Part shown: positions 33,796 through 43,509 of the stretch, one piece after another
Numbering within the stretch: the stretch's first letter is position 1
Layout of the letters: every line of letters starts with the position of its first letter
Source: Oxalobacteraceae bacterium OTU3CAMAD1
GTDB taxonomy: Bacteria > Pseudomonadota > Gammaproteobacteria > Burkholderiales > Burkholderiaceae_D
Assembly (NCBI GenBank): GCA_024123915.1
Contig: CP099650.1
Location: 4,588,001-4,652,000, forward strand
Direction: 5' to 3'
Length of the DNA stretch: 64,000 nt
Made by a program: the position numbers and the translations under genes
The notes under the pieces: generated by a model
Databases searched by the model: none
Told to the model about the DNA's origin: nothing
The model's input: the letters and a program-made list of their open reading frames with translations, nothing else

Positions 33796-35394
33796 TTAAA
33801 TCTCTTCATACAGCGGCAAGGTCAGGAACTCGGCGAACTCGGTCGACGTCGACATCTGTTCGAAGATCTGGCCGGCGCGCACATACGTCGGACCGTCGCC
33901 GCCCGGCGCGTCACGCTGCACTTTGGCCAACTCCTCCGGTATCATCGCGCGCACCATGTCGGCCGTCACTTTGCGGCCGTCGTCCAGCACGCCCTTGTCC
34001 GAACGGATCCACTGCCACACCTGCGAGCGGCTGATTTCGGCCGTGGCCGCGTCTTCCATCAGGTTGTGGATCGGCACGCAGCCGTTGCCGGCCAGCCAGC
34101 TACCCAGATAATGGATGCCGACGTTGATGTTGTAACGCAGGCCGGCCTCGGTGATCGGCGCTTCCGGCTTGAAGTCCAGCAGTTGTTCGGCGCTGACGTC
34201 GATGTCCGGACGTTGCTTGTCGATCTGATTGGGCTTGTCGCCCAACACCTTGGTGAATTCGGTCATCGCCAGTTCGACCAGGCCCGGGTGGGCGACCCAG
34301 CCGCCGTCGTAGCCGTCGGTGGCGTCGCGCGCCTTGTCGTTGCGCACGCCGCCCATCGCCACTTCGTTCTTTTCCGGATCGTTCTTGATCGGGATCAGCG
34401 CGGCCATGCCGCCGATGGCCGGCGCGTTGCGCTTGTGGCAGGTTTTAAGCAGCAGCAACGCGTAGGCGCGCATGAACGGCGCCGTCATCGTTACCTTGGC
34501 GCGGTCGGCCAGGCAGAAATCCTTGTCCAGCTTGAACTTCTTGATGCACGAGAAGATGTAATCCCAGCGGCCGGCGTTCAGGCCAGAGCTGTGCTCGCGC
34601 AGTTCGTACAGGATCTCGTCCATCTCGAAGGCGGCCAGGATGGTCTCGATCAGCACGGTGGCCTTGATCGTGCCCTGCGGCAGGCCCAGTTCGTTCTGCG
34701 TCATCACGAAGATGTCGTTCCACAGGCGCGCTTCCAGATGCGATTCCATCTTCGGAAGGTAGAAGTATGGGCCCGCGCCGCGCGCCAGCTGCTCTTTGGC
34801 GTTGTGGAACATGAACAGCGCGAAGTCGAAGATGCCGCCGGAGATGCGCTTGCCGTCGACTAGCACATGTTTTTCATCCAGGTGCCAGCCGCGCGGACGC
34901 ACGACCAAGGTGGCGATCTTGTCGTTGAGCTTGTAGGACTTGCCGTTCTGCTCGAGCGCGATGGTGCGGCGCACGGCGTCGAACATATTGATCTGGCCGG
35001 TGATCTGGTTGTCCCAGTTCGGCGTGTTGGAATCCTCGAAGTCGGTCATGTAGCTGTCGGCGCCCGAGTTGAAGGCGTTAATGACCATTTTGCGCTCGAC
35101 CGGACCGGTGATCTCAACGCGACGGCATTCCAGCGCTTTCGGGATCGGCGCGATTTTCCAGTCGCCGGCGCGGATGTGCGCGGTCTCCGCCAGGAAGTCC
35201 GGACGCTCGCCCGCGTCGAGGCGCTTGGCGCGCTCGACGCGCACCGCCAGCAGCTGTTGACGGCGCGACTCGAACTCGCGTGTCAGCTTGACCACCAGCG
35301 ACAGCGCCTCGGCGGTGAGGATGTTTTCGTAGCCGGGCTTGATCTCGCCGGTGATTTGCATGCCTGCCGGCAAAGTGATGGTGGACTGCGTCAT
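33796..35394 (-). CDS. aceB: Malate synthase A
   Basis: 532 aa, the usual size of the A form. It starts MTQSTITLPAGMQITGEIKP. Recognisable are the substrate/Mg regions VEITGPVERKMVINAFNSGA, DFEDSNTPNWDNQITGQ, VVRPRGWHLDEKHVLVDG and LPKMESHLEARLWND, plus the late QWIRSDKGVLDDGR. It condenses glyoxylate with acetyl-CoA to malate in the glyoxylate bypass. Isocitrate lyase is not in the window. A LysR-type regulator is divergent from it 203 bp away. Confidence 0.97.
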   Translation of the reverse strand: MTQSTITLPAGMQITGEIKPGYENILTAEALSLVVKLTREFESRRQQLLAVRVERAKRLDAGERPDFLAETAHIRAGDWKIAPIPKALECRRVEITGPVERKMVINAFNSGADSYMTDFEDSNTPNWDNQITGQINMFDAVRRTIALEQNGKSYKLNDKIATLVVRPRGWHLDEKHVLVDGKRISGGIFDFALFMFHNAKEQLARGAGPYFYLPKMESHLEARLWNDIFVMTQNELGLPQGTIKATVLIETILAAFEMDEILYELREHSSGLNAGRWDYIFSCIKKFKLDKDFCLADRAKVTMTAPFMRAYALLLLKTCHKRNAPAIGGMAALIPIKNDPEKNEVAMGGVRNDKARDATDGYDGGWVAHPGLVELAMTEFTKVLGDKPNQIDKQRPDIDVSAEQLLDFKPEAPITEAGLRYNINVGIHYLGSWLAGNGCVPIHNLMEDAATAEISRSQVWQWIRSDKGVLDDGRKVTADMVRAMIPEELAKVQRDAPGGDGPTYVRAGQIFEQMSTSTEFAEFLTLPLYEEI

Positions 35395-35597
35395 ATGGTC
35401 GATCTCCGTAAGAAAATATTAACTTCCATACCAAATTATAAGCACGGATGCTGCGGATGCGCGCCTGAATCTTTTAGTGTGGCTGCTCGGTTACGCGGCG
35501 TTCTGTTTTACAGTATATTCACTCATAAGTTATGCAAACGAGACTAAAAATCACTTCATCTATGCGTTTTTATCACAAGTGAGAGGTATGCCGGTTC

Positions 35598-36512
35598 ATG
35601 GGCCAGTTCAGACAAATATCGACCTTCGTTGAAGTCGTCGCCAGGGGCAGCCTGTCGGCCGCCGCCCGGGCCGAGGGCATCGCGCCGGCCATGATCGGGC
35701 GCCGCCTGGACGCGCTGGAAAGCCGCCTTGGCGTCAAGCTGTTGCAGCGGACCACGCGCAAGCTGGCGCTGACGGACGAAGGCGCGGCCTTCCTGGAGGA
35801 TTGCCAGCGCATCCTGGCGGAGCTGGAGGAGGCCGAATCGGCGGTGGCCGAGCGCAGCGCGCACGCCACGGGCCATCTGATGATCTCGGCGCCAGCCGGC
35901 TTCGGCCGCCAGCACGTGGCGCCGCTGCTGCCCTCCTTCCTCAGCGAGCACCGCGACGTCACGGCCACCTTGAACATGAGCGACCGCGTGGTCGACATCG
36001 TCGGCGAGGGCATCGACGTGGCGATCCGCATCGCCAGCCTGGCCGATTCCAACCTGGTCAGCGTCAAGCTGGCCGACAACGAGCGCGTGGTGGTGGCCGC
36101 CCCCTCCTACCTCAAACGCTACGGCGAGCCGAAGACCTTGGCCGATCTGGCCAAACACAATTGCCTTGCCATCAGCAGCGAAGGCAGCCAGCGCGGCTGG
36201 ACCTTCCGCGACAACGGCAAGAACGTGGTGTTGAAGGTGAACGGCAACATGGGCTGCAACGACGGCCAGGTGCTGCACGATTGGGCGCTGGCCGGCAAGG
36301 GTCTGGCGTGGCGTTCGATGTGGGAGGTGGGCAGCGAGATCGAGGCGGGCAAGCTGCGGACGGTGCTCGATCAGCACGCGGCGCCGGGCAACGATATCTA
36401 CGCGGTGTTCGCGCAGCGCCGTCACCTGCCCTTGCGGATACGCGCGTTCGTCGATTTTCTGCGGCATACCTATGCGCAGGGGGATTACTGGCGCAAATCA
36501 GGAAAGCAATGA
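35598..36512 (+). CDS. LysR-family transcriptional regulator, divergent from aceB
   Basis: 304 aa. The N-terminal winged helix (residues about 1-60: FVEVVARGSLSAAARAEGIA, then RRLDALESRLGVKLLQRTTR) is typical. The effector domain (residues about 88-295) contains HLMISAPAGFGRQHVAPLLP and SDRVVDIVGEGIDVAIRI. Its position opposite aceB with a shared 203-bp promoter region suggests it controls malate synthase and senses a C2 or related acid (inference). GAGAGG precedes the start at a slightly long distance. Confidence 0.92.
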   Translation: MGQFRQISTFVEVVARGSLSAAARAEGIAPAMIGRRLDALESRLGVKLLQRTTRKLALTDEGAAFLEDCQRILAELEEAESAVAERSAHATGHLMISAPAGFGRQHVAPLLPSFLSEHRDVTATLNMSDRVVDIVGEGIDVAIRIASLADSNLVSVKLADNERVVVAAPSYLKRYGEPKTLADLAKHNCLAISSEGSQRGWTFRDNGKNVVLKVNGNMGCNDGQVLHDWALAGKGLAWRSMWEVGSEIEAGKLRTVLDQHAAPGNDIYAVFAQRRHLPLRIRAFVDFLRHTYAQGDYWRKSGKQ

Positions 36513-36589
36513 AGGGACAATAAAGAGAAGCAATGAACGAGAGCAATAACGCTTATAAAACTGCAACAACAAAACTCTGGACGAAAAAA

Positions 36590-36610
36590 AATCCTCGGAT
36601 ACCGAGGATT
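36590..36610 (-). terminator. Rho-independent terminator of the cold shock gene
   Basis: Stem AATCCTCGG / CCGAGGATT with a 3-base loop. On the minus strand it is followed by a run of T residues (the A run at 36584-36590), so it ends the cold shock transcript. Confidence 0.88.
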
Positions 36611-36635
36611 TCTTTATTTCGTTTGATTCAGCGTA

Positions 36636-36839
36636 TTACAGAGGCTGAATGTTCGAAGCTTGCTTGCCCTTAGGACCAGCAGTCACTTCAAAAGAAACAC
36701 GTTGGTTCTCTTGCAGCGACTTGAAGCCTGCGGACTGAATCGCCGAGAAGTGAGCGAACAGATCTTCGCCGCCTTCGTCAGGGGTGATAAAGCCGAAGCC
36801 CTTCGAATCATTGAACCATTTTACGATACCAGTTGCCAT
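36636..36839 (-). CDS. cspA: CspA-family cold shock protein
   Basis: 67 aa from ATG 36839. Both RNA-binding motifs of the cold shock domain are present: [20 protein letters not shown] covers RNP1 (KGFGFI) and RNP2 (DLFAHF). Start choice: the family begins [10 protein letters not shown] and AGGA lies upstream; the longer open frame is leader. The 290-bp stretch up to the next gene provides a long 5' leader, usual for cspA-type genes controlled through mRNA structure. Confidence 0.96.
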   Translation of the reverse strand: MATGIVKWFNDSKGFGFITPDEGGEDLFAHFSAIQSAGFKSLQENQRVSFEVTAGPKGKQASNIQPL

Positions 36840-36944
36840 TACAATTCCTATTTCAGTTAAGTTGGGCTTGCGCCCGTGATATCGTTTGAGGCAAGAAAGA
36901 AATGACAGACTAACTGCACTACTCTTGAATCTAAACGATCCCGC

Positions 36945-36950
36945 ATTATA
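36945..36950 (-). promoter_or_regulatory. Possible -10 box of the cold shock gene
   Basis: On the minus strand GGTATAATG gives a perfect TATAAT about 105 bases upstream of the start codon, leaving a leader of roughly 100 nt. No good -35 is seen at 17 bp, so it would rely on an extended or activator-helped form. Confidence 0.4.
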
Positions 36951-37129
36951 CCCATTTACGAGAGAAAAGCACGTGTTCACGAAAATAAATGCAAACCGTC
37001 GCTTTTTTTGGTAGAAAAACCGAGTTGTTCGGGCTTCCCGCCGGTACTTCCTTCCCTCTCCGTGAGTGGTGTAACTGTCACTATAGACAAGTAAATGATA
37101 ACTGGTTTGATTTACATCAAGCGCACGGC

Positions 37130-37492
37130 TCAATCGAAAACTGTTGCGCGGGCGTCACGGGCGGCCCAGCGCAACAGTTTTTCCACCTCGGGAACCACCG
37201 CATTCCAGCCTGAACCGGAGGCCATCGCCTCGCGCAGCATGTGCTCGATGCGCCGCGCCTCCTGACCAAGCGTGCCGAAGCCGAAGGTGCCGGCCGATCC
37301 GGCCACGCCGTGCAGCAGCTCGTGCAGCTGATGCATCGCCGCTTCGGTCGGCGCGCCTCCGTTCGCGCTTTCGGCGACACAGACGGCCAGCGCCGACGTG
37401 ATCTTCTCCATCGTCACCGGTACGGTCGCGGCGAACTTTTCGTTCAGCGCAGCCAGGCGCGCGCGGAAATCTGGATCGACTGGAGTGGCCAT
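37130..37492 (-). CDS. Histidine phosphotransfer (Hpt) domain protein
   Basis: 120 aa from ATG 37492. It is a stand-alone four-helix Hpt domain with the phospho-His in [17 protein letters not shown] (His-Gly-x-Ala-Gly-Ser form of the family motif). A C-terminal helix pair follows ([16 protein letters not shown]). It would relay phosphate between a hybrid kinase and a response regulator; neither is adjacent. It begins 8 bp after upp, so the two are probably transcribed together. Confidence 0.88.
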   Translation of the reverse strand: MATPVDPDFRARLAALNEKFAATVPVTMEKITSALAVCVAESANGGAPTEAAMHQLHELLHGVAGSAGTFGFGTLGQEARRIEHMLREAMASGSGWNAVVPEVEKLLRWAARDARATVFD

Positions 37493-37499
37493 GACGTTA

Positions 37500-38150
37500 T
37501 TATTTGGTGCCGAAGATGCGGTCGCCGGCATCGCCCAGGCCCGGCACGATGTACGCGTGTTCGTTCAGGTGCGAGTCGAGCGAGGCGCAGTAGATCTTCA
37601 CGCCCGGATGCGACTTCTGGAACACTTCGATGCCTTCCGGCGCGGCCACCAGCGCCAGGAAGATGATCTGCTCGTCGGTCACGCCGCGCGATTTGAGCAC
37701 GTCCACCGCGTGCACCGCAGAATTGCCGGTGGCGACCATCGGGTCGCACAGGATGAAGGTGCGCTCGGCCAGATCCGGCAGACGCACCAGATACTCCACC
37801 GGCTGGTGGGTGTCGGGGTCGCGGAACACGCCGATGTGGCCCACGCGCGCCGACGGCACGAGGTTCAGCAGGCCGTCGCTCATGCCGATGCCGGCGCGCA
37901 GGATAGGCACGATCGCCAGTTTTTTACCGGCGATGACGGGTGCGTCGATGGTCATCAGCGGGGTTTCGATGGTGCGGGTGGTCAGCGGCAGGTCGCGGGT
38001 GATCTCGTAACCCATCAGCAGCGTGATTTCCTTGAGCAGTTCGCGGAAGGTACGGGTCGATGTATCCTTCTCGCGCATGTGACTCAGTTTGTGTTGGATC
38101 AGCGGATGGTCGGTGATGAACAGATTGGGAAAGCGCGGATCTTGTTTCAT
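37500..38150 (-). CDS. upp: Uracil phosphoribosyltransferase
   Basis: 216 aa. It has the typical start ([20 protein letters not shown]), the region [20 protein letters not shown], the PRPP loop [19 protein letters not shown] and the uracil-binding end [19 protein letters not shown]. It converts uracil and PRPP to UMP in pyrimidine salvage. Confidence 0.97.
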   Translation of the reverse strand: MKQDPRFPNLFITDHPLIQHKLSHMREKDTSTRTFRELLKEITLLMGYEITRDLPLTTRTIETPLMTIDAPVIAGKKLAIVPILRAGIGMSDGLLNLVPSARVGHIGVFRDPDTHQPVEYLVRLPDLAERTFILCDPMVATGNSAVHAVDVLKSRGVTDEQIIFLALVAAPEGIEVFQKSHPGVKIYCASLDSHLNEHAYIVPGLGDAGDRIFGTK

Positions 38151-38186
38151 TGTTTGCTCTTTTTTGACAGTTATCGCGCCATTATA

Positions 38187-39902
38187 CTAGGCAAGCACCA
38201 GTGCCCGACCAAGAATCGCCTCGCAATCCACGCCCGCCGGCAGCCGTCCAAAGGCTCCTCCGGGCTCGCGCGCCAGCCGCGAGGCGACGAACGCCGATGA
38301 CACATATAACGGCGCATGGCGCAGCAGCAGGCCCGCCTGCACCGCCAGCACCACGCGCTCGGCCAACAGCCGCGCGCCGAATTCGTCGGCCTGCGGCTGG
38401 CCCAGGTCCGCGAGCAGCGCCTGGATGTAGCGCACGTAATCGCCCTGCCCCGGTATTTCGCCCGCGCCCTCCCCGACTGCGGCCAGCTCCAGCTCCGCCG
38501 CCAGCGCCTCGCGCGCGGCCGGGGTTTTGCCGAAGGCCCGCAGCAGGTCCAGGCACATCACGTTGCCCGACCCCTCCCAGATCGAATTGACGGGCAGCTC
38601 GCGGTACAGGCGCGCCAACGGGCCGTCTTCCACATAGCCGTTGCCGCCGATGACCTCCATCGCCTCGGCGCCGAAGGCAGGCCCGCGCTTGCAGATCCAG
38701 TATTTGCCGGCCGGCGTCAGGATGCGCGCCAGCAGCTGCTGCGCCGGATCGCCGGCCTGGTCGAAGCAGCGCGCCAGCCGCATCGCGAACGCGGTGGCGG
38801 CCTCCGATTCGAGCGCCAGGTCCGCCAGCACGTTGCGCATCAACGACTGCTCGGACAGCGGCCTGCCGAACGCCGTGCGGCCGCGCGCGTGGTGCAGCGC
38901 GTGCGTCAGCGCCGCCCGCATCGCACCCGCGCTACCGAGCACGCAGTCGAGCCGCGTGTGGCCGCCCATCTCCAGTATCGTCGGGATGCCGCGTCCCGGC
39001 TTGCCGATCAACCAACCGTGGGCGCCGGTGAACTCAACTTCCGACGAGGCGTTGGAGCGGTTGCCCACCTTGTCCTTCAGCCGCTGCACCCGGATCTGAT
39101 TGCGGCTGCCGTCCGGCAGATAGCGCGGCAGGAAAAAGCATGACAGCCCGGCGCTGCCGCCATCGTCGGTTTGCGCCAGGATCAGGTGCGCATCGCTTTG
39201 CGGCGCCGAGAAAAACCATTTGTGGCCGACGATGCGGTACACATCAACGCCCTCGTCGCCATATAACGCCCGCGCTTCGCCGGGTGTCAGCGGCGCGGCG
39301 CGGGTGGTGTTGGAGCGCACGTCGGACCCGCCCTGCTTCTCCGTCATGCCCATGCCAACGATGGCGCCGCGCTTTTGCGCGACAGGCAGCGAGCGCGGGT
39401 CGTATTCCATCGACAGGATCTTGGGCAGCCATTTGGCGGCGATCGCCGGCGCCTGGCGCAGCGCTGGCACGCAGGCATAGGTCATCGTCACCGGACATTG
39501 CGATCCGTTCTCCACCTGGCCGAACATCAAATACTTCGCCGCCCGCGCCACCTGCGCGCCCTCGCCGCCCAGCCAGGGGGACGCGTGGGCGCCGTTCTCT
39601 ATTAGTAGCGTCATCAGGCTATGCCAGGCCGGATGGAACTCCACCTCGTCGATGCGGTTGCCGGCGCGGTCGAAATTGTGCAGGGCCGGCGGATACTGGT
39701 TGGCCAGGCGCGCCAGGTCCAGCGTTTCGGCGCGGCCCAGTTGCCCGCCCAGCGCCTGCAGCGCATCGGCCTGCGCGCCACCGCCCTCGCGCATCAGCGC
39801 CTCCCGCAACGCGGGGTCCGCCGTAAACAGGTTGAAATTCTCCAGCGGCGCGACGGTGTTGCGCACCTGATGGGTATCGAAAGGGGTGTCGAAAGCGTTC
39901 AC
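38187..39902 (-). CDS. AidB-like acyl-CoA dehydrogenase
   Basis: 571 aa from GTG 39902, chosen because GGGAGGAG lies at ideal distance and the following residues (MNAFDTPFDTHQVRNTVAPL) match the N-terminus of AidB-type proteins; the upstream open frame has none. The N-terminal helical part ends with GQVENGSQCPVTMTYACVPA. The FAD region has GMGMTEKQGGSDVRSNTTRA and GHKWFFSAPQSDAHLILAQ; the base region reads EVIGGNGYVEDGPLARLYRE. AidB binds DNA and is linked to alkylation damage in E. coli; relatives lacking its C-terminal DNA-binding part are plain flavoproteins. Substrate unknown. Confidence 0.92.
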   Translation of the reverse strand: MNAFDTPFDTHQVRNTVAPLENFNLFTADPALREALMREGGGAQADALQALGGQLGRAETLDLARLANQYPPALHNFDRAGNRIDEVEFHPAWHSLMTLLIENGAHASPWLGGEGAQVARAAKYLMFGQVENGSQCPVTMTYACVPALRQAPAIAAKWLPKILSMEYDPRSLPVAQKRGAIVGMGMTEKQGGSDVRSNTTRAAPLTPGEARALYGDEGVDVYRIVGHKWFFSAPQSDAHLILAQTDDGGSAGLSCFFLPRYLPDGSRNQIRVQRLKDKVGNRSNASSEVEFTGAHGWLIGKPGRGIPTILEMGGHTRLDCVLGSAGAMRAALTHALHHARGRTAFGRPLSEQSLMRNVLADLALESEAATAFAMRLARCFDQAGDPAQQLLARILTPAGKYWICKRGPAFGAEAMEVIGGNGYVEDGPLARLYRELPVNSIWEGSGNVMCLDLLRAFGKTPAAREALAAELELAAVGEGAGEIPGQGDYVRYIQALLADLGQPQADEFGARLLAERVVLAVQAGLLLRHAPLYVSSAFVASRLAREPGGAFGRLPAGVDCEAILGRALVLA

Positions 39903-40213
39903 GGTAGGCTCCTCCCGGGCGGTGCCGGTGCTCAATTGACAAGCCAGACTAGCGCAAACAAAAGCGCCAGGCAAGCGCGCGCATCGTCACCGCGCGCGGG
40001 CGCCGCGCGGCGGCAAACCGCGCTCGCGGCGGCCCTACTTTCCCTCTGACCGCATCTTTTTAGAGGTTTCTCAATAGAAATGAGTAAAACTCGACGGAAT
40101 GTTGTCTGTTTTCATGTAAATCCAAACTCATCAGTGATACATTTCGTTCTGGTTTTGCAAGATAAAAGCAATCCAATTGTTACATGAACAACTTGAAAGT
40201 GTAGAACCACGCG
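39903..40213. promoter_or_regulatory. Divergent promoter region of the acyl-CoA dehydrogenase and GGDEF-EAL genes
   Basis: No gene is seen. The left half is GC-rich; the right half (40050-40200) is AT-rich and probably carries the promoter of the plus-strand signalling genes. I cannot point to specific boxes with confidence. Confidence 0.4.
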
Positions 40214-41986
40214 ATGCACCCCACTCATCCATCACAGCCCGAGCGCGACGAGCGCACTGAATCGGACCACCACGCGGACCACCACGCGGACCACCTCGTG
40301 GACCACCTCATGGAGGAGGCTGGCGATGTCGTTTTCCGTCTCGACGCGCTCGGCGAGATCGCGTTCGCCAGCCGCCGCGCGACCGCGCTGCTGGCCCGTT
40401 CGGACGCGCTCACCGGCGGCACGCTGACCAAGCTGATATGCGAAGCCGACCAGGCGCCGCTGGCGGCCGCCCTGGCCGAAGTGACCGAAGCGCGCACCAC
40501 GCGCCTGGTCGAAGTGCGTTTCAAAACCCCGGATGCGGAGGTCTGGCACGAGTTGCGGATCTCCTGCCACGTCAACCGGCAAAACGAGGTCGCCGGACTA
40601 TTGGTCGTCGGGCGCGACATGTCGATCCAGCACGCCACCGAGGAACGCCTGCGCCACATGGCCACGCACGACGCGCTGACCGAGCTGCCCAACCGCCTGC
40701 TGCTGTCGGACCGCATGCGCATGGTCATCGCCAACGCACGCCGCTCCGGCCAGGGCTTCGCGGTCGCCACCATCGGCCTTGATGGCTTCAAGAAGGTCAA
40801 CGACGGCCTGGGACACCCGATCGGCGACGCCCTGCTGCGCACGGCCGCCGCCCGCCTGCGCAAGACCCTGCGCGACAGCGACACCCTGGCCCGCGTCGGC
40901 GGCGACGAATTCGTCGCCATCCTGCCCGGCACCGCCACCGAGGCGCAGATCAAACTGGTCACCGGCCGCCTGATCGCCACCTTGCAGTCGCCGTTCGAAA
41001 TCGACAGCCACACGATCTATGTCGGCGCCTCGGTCGGCGTCGCCGTCTATCCGACCCACGCCGAGGACGAGGTGCGCCTGGTCGCCCTGGCCGATGCGGC
41101 CATGTCGCGCGCCAAGGAAACCGGCAAGGCGCGCTGCGTGGTCTACAGCCCCGCCGAAGCCGGCCCGCCGGCGCACGACATCTCGCTCGAAGCGGCGATG
41201 TTCCAGGCGGTGCGCGAGGGCGAGTTCCTGCTCTACTACCAGCCCATCGTGGACGCCAAAACCCGCGAGATCCAGGGCTTCGAGACCCTGATGCGCTGGA
41301 AGCATCCAACCCTGGGCATGGTGCCGCCGGCCCGCTTCATCCCCATCGCCGAGACCAACGGCTTGATCAACCTGCTGGGCGCCTGGGCGCTCAAGGCCGC
41401 GTGCGTGCAGCTCAAACAGTTCGAGGAGGTGGCGAAACGCCCCCTCTACATCTCTGTTAATATTAGCCCCCGGCAATTCCGTAATAATAAGTTTCTCGAC
41501 GTGCTCGACGACGCCATCGCGTTTTCGGGCCTACTTGGTGAGCAATTGGTGTTAGAAATCACAGAAGGCACATTGATGATCGATCCGGTCCACGCGGAAT
41601 CGATCCTGTCCAAAATGGCGGAGCGCAAGGCCCGCATCGCCATCGACGATTTCGGCACCGGTTACTCTTCGCTCGCCTACCTCAAACGCTTCCCGATTTC
41701 CGTGCTCAAGATCGACCGCGCCTTTATCCGCGACCTGCCCGCATCGCAAAAGGACGGCGCCATCTGCAACGCCGTGCTCGATCTGGCCAAGCACCTGGAC
41801 TTGTCGGTGGTGGCCGAGGGTGTGGAAACGGAAGAACAGCTGCACTTCCTCGAGCAGCGCGGCTGCCAATACATCCAGGGCTACCTGACCGGCAAGCCGA
41901 TGGCCGCCAACGTCGCCCTGGCCGCGCTCAGGGAAAGCATCCACGTCAAGATGGTGCCGGCCGAACTGCGTCAGGTGGCGCAATGA
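40214..41986 (+). CDS. PAS-like GGDEF-EAL cyclic di-GMP enzyme
   Basis: 590 aa. An N-terminal His/Asp-rich run (DHHADHHADHLVDHL, residues 18-32) precedes a PAS-like domain (about 35-145: AGDVVFRLDALGEIAFASRR). GGDEF (about 150-315): LTELPNRLLLSDR, and the active site RVGGDEFVAIL is intact. EAL (about 330-580): GFETLMRWKHP replaces EAL by ETL, which keeps the metal-binding Glu; ISVNISPRQF, LEITEG, IDDFGTGYSSLAYL, LKIDRAFI, VAEGVET and QGYLTGKP are all present. Both synthesis and breakdown of c-di-GMP are therefore possible. The HDOD gene overlaps its stop by 4 bases, so the two are co-expressed. Confidence 0.94.
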   Translation: MHPTHPSQPERDERTESDHHADHHADHLVDHLMEEAGDVVFRLDALGEIAFASRRATALLARSDALTGGTLTKLICEADQAPLAAALAEVTEARTTRLVEVRFKTPDAEVWHELRISCHVNRQNEVAGLLVVGRDMSIQHATEERLRHMATHDALTELPNRLLLSDRMRMVIANARRSGQGFAVATIGLDGFKKVNDGLGHPIGDALLRTAAARLRKTLRDSDTLARVGGDEFVAILPGTATEAQIKLVTGRLIATLQSPFEIDSHTIYVGASVGVAVYPTHAEDEVRLVALADAAMSRAKETGKARCVVYSPAEAGPPAHDISLEAAMFQAVREGEFLLYYQPIVDAKTREIQGFETLMRWKHPTLGMVPPARFIPIAETNGLINLLGAWALKAACVQLKQFEEVAKRPLYISVNISPRQFRNNKFLDVLDDAIAFSGLLGEQLVLEITEGTLMIDPVHAESILSKMAERKARIAIDDFGTGYSSLAYLKRFPISVLKIDRAFIRDLPASQKDGAICNAVLDLAKHLDLSVVAEGVETEEQLHFLEQRGCQYIQGYLTGKPMAANVALAALRESIHVKMVPAELRQVAQ

Positions 41987-43479
41987 CGGACAGCTTCAAA
42001 GCCAGCACGCCGTTGGGCGACAAAACGCTGGCCGAGCTGTGGGACTGCACCCGCCGCCGCGGCGACATGCCCGGCTTCGCCAAGGCCATCACGGCCATCC
42101 TGAGCGCCATGCGCGGCGAGGACGAACAGGAATTCAACATGACGCGCACCGTGCTGTCCGATCCGGTGCTCACGCAAAAGGTGCTGCGGCTCGCGAACAG
42201 CGGCATGTACTCCGCCTTCGGCCAGCACGTCAACACCGTCTCGAAAGCGGTGCTGGTGCTGGGCACCGAGGCGATCGGCCATCTGGCGCTCGGCCTGAAG
42301 CTGATCGAGGAACTGGCCGGCACGTCCAACGACGCCACCATCGCCCACATCGAAATGGAAAAAGCCGTGCTGGCGGGGATCGTCGCCCAGCAAATCGCCT
42401 ACACGGCCGAAAGCCAGCATGGCGAGGCGGCCGTGGTGTGCTCGATGCTGCACACCTTGGGCCGCATGATGGTGACCTTCTACATGCCGGAACGCTGGAA
42501 CGAACTGCAGCACCTGGCCGACCAGGATGGCCGCGCCATCGACGACGTCGCGCCGGACATACTGGGCCTCAGCATGGAGGAGATCGGCCACGCCGCCGCC
42601 CTGCACTGGGGGCTGCCGGCCAGCCTGGTCAAGGGCATGCGCAAACTGGCGCCGACCGGGGACGGCGCCGAAGTCAGCGCCTCCGACTGGATCGCCGGCC
42701 TGTCGACTATGTCGGCCATGTGCGCCGAATCGCTGTGGCACGACGACCCGGCCGGCGCGGCCATCGTCAAGCAGCTGACCGAAAGCTATTCGGTGATGCT
42801 GGGCGTGGAGCCGGCCAATCTGATGCACGCCATCGAACAAGCCAAAGTGGTGGCGGCGAACGACCTGACCATCGCCCCGCTCTCGCGCCCCGCCGAGCGG
42901 CGCGCCAAGGCGCTGGCCAAGACGCGCCAGCGCGCGGCCGGCAACCAGATCCTGCTCAGCGGCCTGGCCGACATGCGCGACATGCTCGACACGGCCAGCC
43001 CGGGCCAGATGGTGCAGATCGCGCTGGAAACCGTCTACAAGGGATTGGATTTTTCGCGCGCGGTGGCGTTCGTGCGCAACCGCAAGGAGAGCCACTATTC
43101 GGCCAAGATCTCCTTCGGCGAAGGCACCAAGGAACTGCTAACGGCGCTGACATTCGACGACGCCTACGAACCGAACGTGTTCCACGCCGCCCTCAATAGC
43201 GACCGCGTGATCTTCATCGAAAACGCGCGCGACGCCAAGTTCGCCGCCAAGCTGCCGCTGTGGTGGAAAAGTTCGCTGGCCGAGGCGCGCAGCTTTGTGA
43301 TCCTGCCGTTGTCGGCGAACGGCCAACCGGCCGGTTTCCTGTACGGCGATTGGGACGACTCCTTCCCGCCGATCCAGCTAAGCCAGACCGAGTTCTCGCT
43401 GCTCAACGACATGCGCATGCTGGTGGTACGCGCGGTGGAGCGGCGCCACGCGCAGGAAATCGTCAGCAGCCGCGTGTAA
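41983..43479 (+). CDS. HDOD-domain signalling protein with C-terminal GAF-like region
   Basis: 498 aa; its ATG overlaps the GGDEF-EAL stop (ATGA). The HDOD domain (about 15-235) reads RTVLSDPVLTQKVLRLANSG, then TVSKAVLVLGTEAIGHLALG, EAAVVCSMLHTLGRMMVTFY and LSMEEIGHAAALHWGLPASL, an HD-like fold missing the full metal HD pair. From about 330 the sequence (MVQIALETVYKGLDFSRAVA, then FVILPLSANGQPAGFLYGDW) resembles a GAF domain. HDOD proteins act as signalling adaptors in motility and c-di-GMP circuits; coupling with the preceding enzyme suggests one pathway. Confidence 0.9.
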   Translation: MTDSFKASTPLGDKTLAELWDCTRRRGDMPGFAKAITAILSAMRGEDEQEFNMTRTVLSDPVLTQKVLRLANSGMYSAFGQHVNTVSKAVLVLGTEAIGHLALGLKLIEELAGTSNDATIAHIEMEKAVLAGIVAQQIAYTAESQHGEAAVVCSMLHTLGRMMVTFYMPERWNELQHLADQDGRAIDDVAPDILGLSMEEIGHAAALHWGLPASLVKGMRKLAPTGDGAEVSASDWIAGLSTMSAMCAESLWHDDPAGAAIVKQLTESYSVMLGVEPANLMHAIEQAKVVAANDLTIAPLSRPAERRAKALAKTRQRAAGNQILLSGLADMRDMLDTASPGQMVQIALETVYKGLDFSRAVAFVRNRKESHYSAKISFGEGTKELLTALTFDDAYEPNVFHAALNSDRVIFIENARDAKFAAKLPLWWKSSLAEARSFVILPLSANGQPAGFLYGDWDDSFPPIQLSQTEFSLLNDMRMLVVRAVERRHAQEIVSSRV

Positions 43480-43509
43480 GCAGGCCGGCTATGGCGCCGG
43501 CCGCTTCGC

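Noticed and set aside
43483..43502. GC-rich hairpin between the HDOD gene and aroC as a terminator
   Set aside because: The stem is good but there is no T run on either strand, so it is mentioned only under aroC.
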